Source: Luzula sylvatica (taxonomy: Eukaryota > Streptophyta > Magnoliopsida > Poales > Juncaceae). Taken from it: a stretch of 64,000 nucleotides of DNA. Position 1 is the stretch's first letter, and each line of letters begins with the position of its first letter. Shown here one piece after another: positions 33,207 through 44,990 of this stretch. A program made the position numbers and the translations under genes. The notes beneath the pieces were generated by a model that saw nothing but the letters and a program-made list of their open reading frames with translations, did not search any database and was not told the DNA's origin. The stretch is from assembly GCA_946800325.1 (NCBI GenBank), contig OX326959.1, forward strand, positions 27,913,115 to 27,977,114, read 5' to 3'.

Positions 33207-34205
33207 TGAAGGAAATACAGTTTCAGGATCAACCGTAAAAGTGTACACAAGGATAAACGAATGTAGTCGTACATTCGTAGCCATATCTTTCAGTAGGAAA
33301 ATCCGATTTGAATGGTTCAAATTGGGTACGATAGCTAATTAGATTATCTATAACCTTCATGTAGAAATATATTTCATATGAACGAAGTATAAGTGTCGTT
33401 TCTGTGAAATACCGAAAGGGTGCAACAGTATGACATACAGTTAGTAAAACAGTCATAACGTTTGCATACGAACTCCAATTGGGCTGGGCCAAATTGGGTC
33501 GTGTAGATAATGAGATTATCTACAACTTTCGTGTTGGTTGATTTTCTGTCAGAGAAATTTATCAATTTCGTCTGGACAGAATACTGACCAGGTTCATGCA
33601 GTTTTATGTGTGAGAGGGTGTATATTGGATATACATGCCTTTTGGCTAATCATGATCCTATTGTATATAAATAGGATTTTCTCTCTCATCTTAACTAAGC
33701 AATTCATTCAGAATTTTCCAGAAAATTGTGAGACAAATTTCTAGAGAGTGAAAAGGTGTAAAAGAGAGAAACCGTGAAAAGGTGTTTTACGGTTTAGAGA
33801 ATCAATTCGATTAAGCAAGTTCACCGGTGCATCGTCTAGGCAGGTGCATCCGTGACCGACGTCTTGCGATTCAAGGTGGATACACGTAGAGGAGCAACAA
33901 CTGAGGCTCTCACGATTGTGATCGATTCGGACGAGTAGATTGAGTCGGAGACGAAATCAAGCGAATCGGCGAAGTCAACGAGCGGTGAAAGACGCGTGGT
34001 GTGGGACGCGCGTATTGTCACCAACGTGACAGGAGAAAGAAGGCAGCGATCAACCCTTCGTGTGCAATCAATTTTGCACTGGTAAAGATCTAACCTTCTA
34101 TTTGCATCGTACCCTCGAAGTCGTGGCGTGATCTCGGGAATCGGGGAACCGGACCGGGCCTACATATCCGCTGCGCGGGCCCGGGGCCGGGGATATTCCC
34201 CTACA
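33207..34205 (+). repeat. 5' LTR of Copia-B1
   Basis: This 999-bp LTR carries a TATATAAATA box at 33664-33673. Compared with 46187-47185 I see seven substitutions and no indel. Short open frames inside it are incidental. Confidence 0.95.
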
Positions 34206-34206
34206 G

Positions 34207-34218
34207 TGGTATCAGAGC
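34207..34218 (+). promoter_or_regulatory. Primer-binding site of Copia-B1
   Basis: TGGTATCAGAGC, complementary to the 3' end of initiator tRNA-Met, begins one base after the LTR, exactly as in Copia-A. Confidence 0.95.
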
Positions 34219-34526
34219 GATCGCCATCGATTCGAGGGTCGAATCATAGTCGTATATTAGATATACGCACGGGTTATCAAAGTTCGTACCCGTTTGCATG
34301 ATGTTACATATTTAGAATGTCAAATTCCATTAAAATCACAAGTGAAATTCGCTAGAGATCGATCAATAGTTGATTGAGAGTATCTAGGAATAATCGTGAA
34401 AAGGTTTCATGATTGATCGTTTTGGAAACGAGCGAAAACAGCAGTTCAAAAATCGCATAGGATGCGGGGGTGTGAGGAGGACCGTAGCAGATACAGGAAA
34501 TTGAGAATTTTTCGAAAAAACACATA

Positions 34527-34980
34527 TTCCGTTATAACGGACTTGGTGTCCGTTGTAACGGACCCTGTATAGGATGCGGGGGTGTGAGGAGGACCGTGAA
34601 AACTGCATATTCCGTTGTAACGGACTTGGAGTCCGTTGTAACGGACCTTGTATCTGATACGAGGTTGCGGGGATGCCTAGGGTGTCTATTGGAGTCCGTT
34701 GTAACGGACTGGGTCCGTTGTAACGGAGCTCTACACAGTTTGTCCGTTGTAACGGACTGTATGTTGCGTTGTAACGGACTGGTCTCTGGAAATTTGGACG
34801 AAAGTTTACAGAAAATAGCGTTGTAACGGACCTAGGTTGCGTTGTAACGGACATGTTTCTGGCAAAATTTGGCCAAACTCCGAAATAAATAGCGTTGTAA
34901 CGGACTGGACTTACGTTGTAACGGAGTGCCAAGTATACTGGAGGTCCGTTGTAACGGACTATGTTGCGTTACAACGGACT
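34527..34980 (+). repeat. Array of TCCGTTGTAACGGA palindromes
   Basis: Fourteen copies of the inverted repeat CCGTT-GT-AACGG or close variants (GCGTTGTAACGGAC, CCGTTATAACGG, GCGTTACAACGG) lie in about 450 bp, often in pairs spaced 18-22 bases apart. The half-site AACGG is also the core of plant MSA elements bound by MYB3R factors and of other MYB sites. The array lies in the leader about 300 bases after the primer site. Open frames through it are by-products of the repeat. Confidence 0.92.
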
Positions 34981-35890
34981 GGTTTCTGGTTGCTGATTTT
35001 GTTTTCGTGATAACTTTGGCTACACAACTTGGAATATTGAGTTCTTTATATCGATTTGATCGGCATCAATCATACTAGTATATAATTAGATAATTATTTA
35101 GAATAATTAGACTCCCAAATAAATACATATGCATTTATGAAAATCTTGTGATAGTGATATAATTGGATTATGTCACGGATTTAAAAACGTGCAATGGCAT
35201 GATCCCTCATAATATTTAAGTCATGGAAATGCCTTCCATATTCACAACCACTATGATCGGTACTACGTCTCACATGGGTTAAGGCCAAAGCCGACATGGG
35301 TTATTGTAGTCATCGACGGGGTGGCAAGCGTTAAATAGGGACTGATAAGGGTTAAGGCCAAAGCCGACTTATTAGTAGTTTATTTGAACGATACGATGAG
35401 TATGGTTGTGACTTAACCGTTCTAGCCAGTAAGGGTTGAGGCCAAAGCCGACTTGATTGGAAGTTCGGGGCATAGATAGGATGCACACACGGAACTGGGA
35501 TTGTATTGGATACGATTCATCACCGAAATCCTATAAAGGTTCAAGAGTCGCATTGGATGCGATTGGATATAATCCTACCTAAATAGCGAGATCCCATTCG
35601 TCTGCCAAAGCAACTTATGGGAGGATCGTGATATATGGATCTTGAGTGTTATGGACTTGGAGTCCCGTATCGGTATGAGGGTTATCGATTCGATAAAATA
35701 ACACTATCATATTATTATCATATAAGCATATAGATTAAGTACGCACGGTTAGGAATTAATCTTCATCATCCGTTTAGAATTATGTTTTCAAGCAACACCA
35801 AATATATCGATTAGATCGATATGATAGATGGCTTTTGGGTCGGAATTACCGTTATTAACCTTAATAGTCAAAGAATAGTTCTTAGACTTA
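34981..35890 (+). other. Leader of Copia-B1 downstream of the palindromes
   Basis: No coding region is seen here. The phrase AAGGCCAAAGCCGAC occurs three times (about 35280, 35353 and 35430). A block reading CAAGAGTCG through CCTACCTAA (about 35542-35583) matches one in the Copia-A leader. The corresponding part of Copia-B2 reads AGGCTAAAGTCG at the same places. Confidence 0.65.
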
Positions 35891-38800
35891 AAGGAACGTG
35901 TTGGACACGGAAATGGTAGATTCGGGGCTCGAGGCTTTGGCTTTAGAGAAAGCCGGGTTCGATAAACTTAAGAAGGAATCGAACAATATTACGTGCCTTG
36001 TGGTGGCATGTATAGACGCAAATTTCTCAAAATTGTTTTGAGAATTCGGGTGTATATGAAAGTAAAACACAACGCTCATGAAATAGTTTCAAGAGCTAGA
36101 GCGCGTTGAATGACTCAATGCGGCTCAAAGAGTAGGTTAATTTTGAGACGCCTTATGGGTCTTTGATTAACACTCGTGTGTTGATGGTACGAGATTTGAT
36201 GTTCGTGACCGAATATCATATGCATTCGATAGATAAGTCGATCCCGAAATTGCATATGATGCGATTTAAATTTGAATTGGAGATGCTCAGAGTTTCCGAG
36301 GAATCCAATGCATATAGATGCGTGGATGTCCTTGTAATTCAAAAGCGGGATCGAAAGAAATGTATGTCTAAGGGTATTTTGGGAAAATGTTTTCCAAAAT
36401 GGAAAGTTCGGACAAGGAGTTGTCCAAACTAGTGACTCAAAGAATGGTGAAATCCGAGGAGGATTAAACCTAGAAGTTGATTGCTTCTTTTGGCATTGCC
36501 GTCTTGGCCATATAAACGAGATACGCGTATCTAGATTCCATGTGATGGAATGCTAGAATCATTCGAATTAGATTTGATTGATTAATGCAATACTTATTTA
36601 TTAGGCAAAACGACAAATGGCATCATTCTCCAAAGTATTGGAGAAAGATCCAGCGAATTATTGGAAATTATATTTACATATGATGTTCCGATAAGTTCCG
36701 AGGCAAGAGGAGGCTATCGGTATTTTGTTAAGTTTATGGACGGTTAAAGTAGATATGAAAATATCTATTTAATGCGTGCCGAAACAGAGACTTTTGAAAG
36801 ATTCAAAGAGTTTCAAAAACGAAATACGAAATCAACTAAGCAAGAAAATCAAAGCTTTTCGATAGGATCGAGAAGGCGAGTATTTGAGCTAAACCTTTCG
36901 ATAGGATCGAAGAGGCGATATTTGAGTTATGAATATTAATGATCATTTATGATTGTGGAATCGTTTCACGATTGCCTTTATTAGGAACATTGAGATGTGT
37001 CCGAAAAGAGGAAATGAACGCATGTTGGACATGGTTCGATAAATGATGAGTCAATAAGATCTCCCAAAAATGTTTTGGGGATACGCCCTTGAGACAGCGG
37101 CACTAATGAATGGTTGCATATAAGATATGAACCATAAACCTTCTAATCGGTACAAAAGACGCCATATGAGATATGGATCGGAATGGTTCCGAAGTTGTCA
37201 CTTGTACAGATTTGAGGATGTGAGTGTATTTCGAAATTTGTTTCGGTTAAACTCAATCCCAAATCTGGAAATTGTTCGTTTATCCTTAAGGAAACTAAAG
37301 GGTATTAGTTAAAACGTCCCGACGAATATGAGATTTTCGTGGCTCGAAGAGATGCCTTCTTGGAGGAGGACTAGATGCGCACAAGTTTGGAACTTGGTGC
37401 CATTTCTCTCTATGCGGGCTAGTGGGAGTAGAATAAATCTCGAAAGAGTTCGTGATTTGAAAATGAACATTGTACCGATGAAAGTTGACATGGCTTCATC
37501 AAGAGTTGATGAACGCAAGTCGAACACACAAAGGAATTTTTCGTAGATCAAGTAGGCTATATCATAAGCCGGTAAATACGGATTTATCGTGGCTAATGAT
37601 GATAGATTGAAATCATATGATGATTCGATATCCTACAAGGATGCTATGAAAAGTTGATTCCACATGACATGGTGTCATGAAATCTGAGATTCGATCCATG
37701 TGAATTATCAAGTTTAGAACTTGATTTCATTACTTTCTAGGTTAGACCCGTGAAATGTGAGTGGGTTTTTCAAGATGAAGAACCGACATGGATAGGAATA
37801 CGCATATATGTAAAGCGAGGCTTTTTGCGAAAAGTTTCATGCAATTCATAGTCGGACTATGAAGAAACGTTTTCGCTTGTTGCCATGCTTTCCCATTCTC
37901 GAAATTCTGCTTGCCATGGTCGCGTATTATGACTTTGTGATGTGGCCAAATGGATGTCAAAACCGAATTTCTTGACAGAAATTTTATGAAAGGATGTGTA
38001 CTTGACACAACCTTACGGTTTTGTCGATTCATAAGAATCGGGGATAAGATATGCACGCTTTAACGATCCATATGATGGATTAGAGAAAGCTTCTCGGAAT
38101 TGGAATATTCGTTTTGACAAAATTATAAACTGTTATAAAATTGTCGAAACGAATGGAAACTTTGTGTACACATGAAGGTTAGTGGGAGCTGCGTTATATT
38201 TCTTGTAACGACAAAGGATTTAGACGAGACCGCTTATGAATTAAGCGTGAAGATCTATAGGATAGATCTAAAAAGTTCCTCGTTCTATGTTATAGCACAT
38301 ATATCGACATATTGTTGAAAATGGTTTTCAACATGTAAACTCCTTGGAGGAGATAAATCGAAATGTCGAATGGCAGAAATTTTCAACGGCTCGATGTGAG
38401 ACATCAAGCAGCGCGAAAAGTAATAATATGATGCCTTACATTTGATGTTAGGATCTATTATATCTGTCATGATATGTATGTGGCTATCTGTCATACAAAT
38501 AAAGCGTCTAGTTCACCGTCAATAAAATTCATGGGAATCACATGAGTTTGAATGTAATTCGATTACATGAGACTAACTCTTGTGATTGTATAATGGTTAT
38601 ACAAATATATACATAATGGTTATGTATATTTAAAACCCATCGGGATTTGTATTGATAGAGGTGAAGTTTATCCTTGAATACTTTGCGAAAGAATTCGGGA
38701 TTTATTATCTATAATGGTGTGGAGGACGTGTTGGTTATAAAGAGTTATAACAAACAACAGTTTCCAACGATGAAGCACGTCCAAATATGTAGCACGACTT

Positions 38801-38905
38801 TCGATCACAAAGTGTGTACATGTTTTGCTTAAATGAAAACACGGTTATGTGGAAAGGTTCCACAAGACCAATAGTTTATGATTCTATATACGGTGGCGAG
38901 TATAT
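35891..38905 (+). pseudogene. Decayed gag-pol of Copia-B1, main part
   Basis: Many frameshifts and stops break a copia gag-pol that is still recognisable in order against Copia-A. A Gag piece resembling SNDVTCLMLATM lies near 35975. The integrase finger (WHCRLGHINE-like) lies near 36495, its core (EARGGYRYFV, then a TAA in place of a Tyr codon near 36745) near 36700, and DLPKMFWGYALETAA-like sequence near 37060. RT pieces (VFKMKTDMD, MWQMDVKTEFL, ASRNWNIRFD) lie between 37750 and 38120. A tandem duplication of the SDRGGEYL region sits at about 36855-36926. The nested element interrupts it at 38906 and the last part resumes at 44659. No functional protein can be made. Confidence 0.85.
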
Positions 38906-40283
38906 TGATAACGGTCTTTTTGCACGTCTAAAAAGCGTATCGTTGTTTTAAAGTCCCGTAATATCAAACAAGTGAATTATATGGTTGTATAGCAGAAAAT
39001 AATAGATTCGTTCCACAGGGAGCTATTGCGTCAAAATATGATTAAGATTCAGATCATTAACATAAATATTTCGAAGTTTCCAAAATTAATGAAAATTTGT
39101 CTACAGTGAGTTCTGAATGTTATCAAATTGATCCTAAAATTTCAAACAATTTGGACAACGGAATAAAAAGTTATTAACGAATTACAATTAGGTCTCTGAA
39201 AAACAGTCTCTGGAAACAGCAGGTTTTCAGTTTAAGTGACAGATTTCAAAGACTCATATCAATTCGAATATTTCATGAAATTCAACGATTCAAAATGTTC
39301 CCGAAACTAGAAATCAAGATCTACGTAATGAAAATTTTAACAGATCTAGCATATACAGCAAATGAAAAATAAAGAGAAAAAGAACAAGAAAAGAAAAGAT
39401 CAAGAAAAGATCAAGAACAAGAATTTTAGAATCAAACAAGTTATATTTACACACATCAAATTCGAGAAAAGAAAAGATTACACCTAAAACGAGAAGGAAG
39501 CTTCAACGTGATTAGAGGTACTCCTTCCTTGTGATCGTGGACGATTGATGCTCGAATCGCTAGGAAGCTAGATGATTGAGCTGTTTTCTCGTCTTGAAGA
39601 AACGTCCTTCCCGGTTGAAGAAAGCTCCGAGTCCGGTTGTGACGTGTATCTTCTACGACTTGCTTCGATTAGATCGATTCACCGGATGAAGAAAGCTTCA
39701 AGTCCGGCAAACAATCACTCGAGAATTCGAGTAATCCTTGAATGGTTCTTGACGTTCTTGAAAGTTCTTGGAAGTGCTTAGAGAGAGAGAGAGAGAGAGA
39801 GAAGGTGCTCCGAAGAGCGGGGGAGGGGGAGAGAGAAGCCAATCCTGCCCAAGGGCCTTGGGGTCTTATTTATAGTGTCTTTGAAGCTCTCCCATTGGCC
39901 AAGAGTTGGATGAGAGGATTGAGGGTAGTTTGGGGATTATAGGTGAGGAAGGTGGGCTGAATAGTGGTTAAAGTGTGAGTGGTTTTCGTATAGAATTTGG
40001 TGTAGACTTTTGTGTGGTAGATTACTTGCCTCCTTCTTCATACGTGTACCAAAATGGGCAGTATAATATATCGATTTTATCGGCGCGAGGAGAGGAAGAC
40101 AGCTACACTGTTGGAATGTCAAAAACTTTCGCCCAAAAACCTGAAATTATCAACAAAACACACTTAGTGAAGAATTATTCTTGTAGTCTCAAATATGAAC
40201 AATTTTATACACAAAGTTGAGATTTGAAAGGGCTAAAATCCCTAAATTAGATATCAAAAAGGTGCTGTATTTTCCTCTTATCA
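38906..40283 (-). repeat. Left LTR (3' LTR) of the nested element
   Basis: This LTR is about 1378 bp. Positions 39067-40283 look identical to 43437-44653, while the first 160 bases are clearly diverged from the partner LTR. A minus-strand TATAAATA lies at 39867-39874. A (GA)n tract lies at 39780-39802. Confidence 0.85.
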
Positions 40284-40299
40284 AATACCCCCATACTTA
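40284..40299 (-). promoter_or_regulatory. Polypurine tract of the nested element
   Basis: Read on the minus strand this is AAGTATGGGGGTATT directly before the TGATAAGAGG start of the 3' LTR. This supports the minus orientation. Confidence 0.75.
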
Positions 40300-41913
40300 A
40301 ACCCTTGATCGTCCTCGATCATGATGAGCGTAAAAATCAAGCACAAAGAAAAATGCATTTATAGGTTTTATTGAAATTATATTCATCGATCTCAAAACTC
40401 AATTGTCACGAGATAATTTTTTACTCTTATCATAATCACTAGTATTGAAAGAGATAAGTTTGAGTTATATTAGAATCTATTTTCAATGAATTGCACAAAT
40501 TCGAAGAGTTTATTAGAGCAAATGATCTCAACCGAAAAAAATGATTAAACACCATCATTCAATTCTTTTCACTCCACAATTCACAAGGATTATCATGAAA
40601 AAGCATTAATGAAAACCAATTTGTCCGTTTTGCAAAAATCATTTCTTAAATGTAATTTGTCACTTTTAAACCGTTCGGTACGTTAGTACTTGGTTCATCT
40701 TCGATTTCTACTAAATTTTCCCAACATGCGCTCGATTTTTGAACTCCTTTTCTTTCCTTTTTATTCTTTTTATTTTTCTTCTTTTCTTTTCTTCTTTTTA
40801 TTTCTTTTCTTTTGTTCGTTATTGCTTTCGATGGTCCCCATGTGTGTCCTTTGGGATAACAAGTGGTCATGACTCACACCACTCATTACTTAATAAAACC
40901 ACATGGATCCGTGCAATCTTTAGCCAACAAGTGGTCATGACTCACACCACTCATTACTTAATCAATCGCACGGACTCGACAATCGAAAGCGCTTCAATCC
41001 GTGATTGTAGAAAACTTTTTCGCATCGACTCTTGATCATGACTCACACCAAGAACCGGCTACTTTGGTTTACTACGACTCATGCACCCCTTTAGCCAACA
41101 AGTGGTCATGACTCACACCACTCATTACTTAATCAAGGTGCATGAGCTCATCGAATCAAGCTTTGAGCGCAAATTGGTTCCCGTTAGTGTAATTTCGAAT
41201 CCCCATGAACGGTCGGGCCCTTTAAGTGCAAATGGTCAAATTTTAGATTCAAGCAAAACTTACTAAATTGGTTCAAACAAAACTTTTTAGAAATTCCAAG
41301 TTCAAAATGGGTTTATTTATTGAAAATGGTGTGTCATGTAAATCAAGGATTGATCAATTTGTCAAAAACTCATGAATTTAGTGAATTCATTGATTAGGGT
41401 TTGAATCCCCAAAAGAATCTCTTCAAGATCTCAATCAACTCCTCCAATTTCAAATTTGAGAGTAAAATTATGGTAGTTTGGTGAAAATTTGTTTAAAAAT
41501 CGATGATTTATTTAATGAGGTGGAGAAAAACCGTTTTCTTACAAGTATTTAAGTGCTTAAAAAACGAGGACGATCACGAAAAATTGATTTAAAATATGAT
41601 ATATACAATGGTGGTAGAATTTTTTAATTTTTAAAATTTTTATAATTTTCAATTTTCATAAAAGCAAAATAAAAGCATAAAAGAAAAAAATAAAATAAAA
41701 TAAAAAAAATAAAAGCGAATATATACAAAGGAAATCCAAATATTATCCCCCCCACACTTATTTCCAAGCTTGTCCTCAAGCGAAAAGATACGAAAAAAAA
41801 TGTCGACTAAAATAGAAAAAAGATGGATAGATAAAACCTGAATTTTTTTTGGTGCGTGGGTTGCCTCCCAACTAGCGCCCTTTCTTTTACGTCTTTGGGC
41901 TAGACACCCAAAG
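40300..41913 (-). other. Non-coding interior of the nested element
   Basis: No coding region is supported. A pyrimidine-rich tract (purine-rich on the sense strand) lies at 40740-40820. A 37-base repeat starting AACAAGTGGTCATGACTCAC occurs three times, at 40858-40894, 40926-40962 and 41097-41133, with a partial copy near 41034. Confidence 0.6.
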
Positions 41914-43056
41914 TTAACCTATTTCGAGATTATATGAGGCGCTTATGCTTTTAGCGGCTTTACGACCGCCTTTGAGCAGTCTCATTAAGAGATTGGAGAC
42001 TTGAGAAATTGCCATGTGTATTTTTCGTTTAGCGTAAGTTGAACTTGGCGTGAAGAGTTTCTTTATTTCATCTTGGATTTTTCCAAGCGTTTCTTCTAAA
42101 GGCCTTTGTTGGAGAGGTGTTGTAAGAGGTGTGAGTACTTCGAATTTATTCTTCTTTCTTGATATATCTATAATTAGAAGATCATTCCTTTCATTAGAAG
42201 TATCATAGTTCTTAATTATTTTAGAATTGATAATAAAAGGAATGTTTTCACCTTGGAGAATTTGAGTTTTCTCTTCTTGCTCGGTTGATAATTGCTTGTT
42301 TTCATCGATTGGAGTGAGTTGAACCGTCTTTTGGAGAGTTGAATCCATTGACACCTTTTCTTCTTCAATTGTCGTTCTCGTTCCAACGCTTTCATCGAAT
42401 CCCCCCATGCTTGAACTCTTGTCGCCGTCAATCTCCATGATCTCCTCGTTTGAATATTCTAACTCGAGACAAGTCACTCTTTGATCTAGATCATTGAGCG
42501 TGGATTGAATATTTCCTAGTCGTCGAGAGGTGGTTTTAATCTCTTGTTTCATTAAGTCCATGTTTTTCTCGTTTTTATCGATTTTTCCGTTCATTGATTG
42601 CATCATCGACATCATTCCTTCCATCATTTGCTTCATTTCTTGATTTGGATCTTCGATTTGGGATTGAAATGGTGGGTCATGGCATTCAAATTCGTGTTGA
42701 TATTCGAGTTCATTTTGAGATGGTTCGTATATGGGGTTTGAGTACATGGGGTTTGAGTAGTTGTTAGCGGTTTCGGCATAGGATTGTGTCTCATAACCCT
42801 ATGGGGATTCGTTTTTGTATTCGCGAGCTTCGTAGATGGGATTTTGATAAAGGGTTTCGGTGTGTGATTCATCGTATTGATTTGAGGTGGAACATGAGAG
42901 CCAACCGAGCCTTCTTCGAGCTTCGTTTTCTTTGCTTTCTTCCCATTCTTTGATATCTTGATCGATCATTTCTTTAAGCGTCATGTGTTTTGGATATTCT
43001 CTTGGAGGTTGTTTTAGCAATTCTCCAAAAGTTCTTGGTCTTTCTTGATGATTCAT
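41914..43056 (-). pseudogene. Gag-like frame with one internal TAG
   Basis: The frame starts MNHQERPRTFGELL at 43056 and runs about 380 codons in one phase, interrupted only by a TAG at 42801-42799 (codon context CCA TAG GGT). After the stop the same frame continues through YSNPIYEP, a Met/Gln-rich coiled-coil-like stretch (MMEGMMSMMQSMNGK) and TTSRRLGNIQSTLNDLDQRV, which resembles the end region of gypsy Gag proteins. No zinc knuckle is visible. It may be a broken gag or, less likely, a readthrough arrangement. Function is unknown. Confidence 0.65.
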
Positions 43057-43190
43057 CTTTCTCTACTCCGTGTTCCTTGCAAGAATAGAAAATTTTCGAA
43101 ATTAGTGAAATATCAAGTTCAAATGTATCAAATCTATTAGAAATATCACTCGAGATTGCAAGTTTGATTCAAAATTTGACTTAAACATTA

Positions 43191-43210
43191 CTCCCCGGCA
43201 GCGACGCCAT
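43191..43210 (-). promoter_or_regulatory. Primer-binding site of the nested element
   Basis: On the minus strand the sequence after the right-hand LTR reads ATGGCGTCGCTGCCGGGGAG, close to the TGGCGCCGTTGCCGGGGA-type primer sites of Athila/Tat-group gypsy elements. Confidence 0.75.
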
Positions 43211-43211
43211 T

Positions 43212-44653
43212 TGATGAGCGGGTTTTCGATCACTTTTAAATTGATATATCGTTGTATGTGAAAACCAATTCAATCAACAAGTTTGGAATTTAATGTGTAT
43301 AGTAGTAATATGCAAGTTCGTTCCACGAGGAGTATATGCGTCAAATAATGAATCAAAACGAGCCAAAAGGCAGAAACTTTTCCAAAAAGAGAATTAAGGG
43401 CAGAAACTTTTTCTAACTTCAGATCTTTAAAATAATTATTTCGAAGTTTCCAAAATTAATGAAAATTTGTCTACAGTGAGTTCTGAATGTTATCAAATTG
43501 ATCCTAAAATTTCAAACAATTTGGACAACGGAATAAAAAGTTATTAACGAATTACAATTAGGTCTCTGAAAAACAGTCTCTGGAAACAGCAGGTTTTCAG
43601 TTTAAGTGACAGATTTCAAAGACTCATATCAATTCGAATATTTCATGAAATTCAACGATTCAAAATGTTCCCGAAACTAGAAATCAAGATCTACGTAATG
43701 AAAATTTTAACAGATCTAGCATATACAGCAAATGAAAAATAAAGAGAAAAAGAACAAGAAAAGAAAAGATCAAGAAAAGATCAAGAACAAGAATTTTAGA
43801 ATCAAACAAGTTATATTTACACACATCAAATTCGAGAAAAGAAAAGATTACACCTAAAACGAGAAGGAAGCTTCAACGTGATTAGAGGTACTCCTTCCTT
43901 GTGATCGTGGACGATTGATGCTCGAATCGCTAGGAAGCTAGATGATTGAGCTGTTTTCTCGTCTTGAAGAAACGTCCTTCCCGGTTGAAGAAAGCTCCGA
44001 GTCCGGTTGTGACGTGTATCTTCTACGACTTGCTTCGATTAGATCGATTCACCGGATGAAGAAAGCTTCAAGTCCGGCAAACAATCACTCGAGAATTCGA
44101 GTAATCCTTGAATGGTTCTTGACGTTCTTGAAAGTTCTTGGAAGTGCTTAGAGAGAGAGAGAGAGAGAGAGAAGGTGCTCCGAAGAGCGGGGGAGGGGGA
44201 GAGAGAAGCCAATCCTGCCCAAGGGCCTTGGGGTCTTATTTATAGTGTCTTTGAAGCTCTCCCATTGGCCAAGAGTTGGATGAGAGGATTGAGGGTAGTT
44301 TGGGGATTATAGGTGAGGAAGGTGGGCTGAATAGTGGTTAAAGTGTGAGTGGTTTTCGTATAGAATTTGGTGTAGACTTTTGTGTGGTAGATTACTTGCC
44401 TCCTTCTTCATACGTGTACCAAAATGGGCAGTATAATATATCGATTTTATCGGCGCGAGGAGAGGAAGACAGCTACACTGTTGGAATGTCAAAAACTTTC
44501 GCCCAAAAACCTGAAATTATCAACAAAACACACTTAGTGAAGAATTATTCTTGTAGTCTCAAATATGAACAATTTTATACACAAAGTTGAGATTTGAAAG
44601 GGCTAAAATCCCTAAATTAGATATCAAAAAGGTGCTGTATTTTCCTCTTATCA
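43212..44653 (-). repeat. Right LTR (5' LTR) of the nested element
   Basis: This LTR is about 1442 bp. Its last 1217 bases look identical to the left LTR, but its first 225 bases are a diverged version with extra sequence. A minus-strand TATA box lies at 44237-44244. Confidence 0.85.
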
Positions 44654-44658
44654 TATAT

Positions 44659-44990
44659 TGCGGTTATTAATCGCAAAAGGAAGTGGTATGGATCAAGGAT
44701 ACATGACCAAACTCTAGTAGTCACGAGTTATCGGATTTATGGTTGTTTATTGCGTGAGACGCAATAGTACAAGCCAAAAATGCCGAGGTCACAACCATTT
44801 CTAGCCAATACTCAGAAAATTTCATTTGATCCATGAAATTTTGTGAAAAGATGTGATCGTAGGTATTGGAAATGTTCCAATCCTGATGATGATTAACACT
44901 AGCGGGAACGTGCGGACCCGTTTACAAAACCGCTCTCTCTAGTCGCGCGTGACTGTCATGCGATGACTATGGGTATGGCGATACCTAGAG
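44659..44990 (+). pseudogene. Decayed 3' end of pol of Copia-B1
   Basis: This piece continues the broken pol after the nested element. It ends in a DPFTKPLS-like segment near 44910-44945, matching the VADPFTKPL end of Copia-A Pol. It contains stops and frameshifts. Confidence 0.75.

Larger units (their letters stand above)
38906..44653 (-). mobile_element. Nested non-autonomous gypsy-type LTR element
   Basis: The 5748-bp insertion lies inside Copia-B1 with target duplication TATAT (38901-38905 and 44654-44658). Its ends are TGATAA and TTATCA. It runs on the minus strand: a primer site resembling TGGCGYCGYTGCCGGGGA borders the right-hand LTR inside, and a purine tract with GGGGGTATT borders the left-hand one. 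The LTRs have a TATA box on the minus strand. Inside, only a gag-like frame with one TAG is seen and there is no protease, integrase or reverse transcriptase. Copia-B2 carries the uninterrupted site, which confirms the boundaries. It is LARD-like and probably related to Athila/Tat gypsy elements. Confidence 0.9.

Noticed and set aside
34527..34980. Regularly repeated palindromes resembling a CRISPR array
   Set aside because: This is plant nuclear DNA. The repeats are only 12-16 bp, the spacers vary and there are no cas genes. They belong to the leader of an LTR element.
39572..40220. Several short frames duplicated exactly at 43942-44590
   Set aside because: They are incidental frames in the two LTRs of the nested element, antisense to its transcription.
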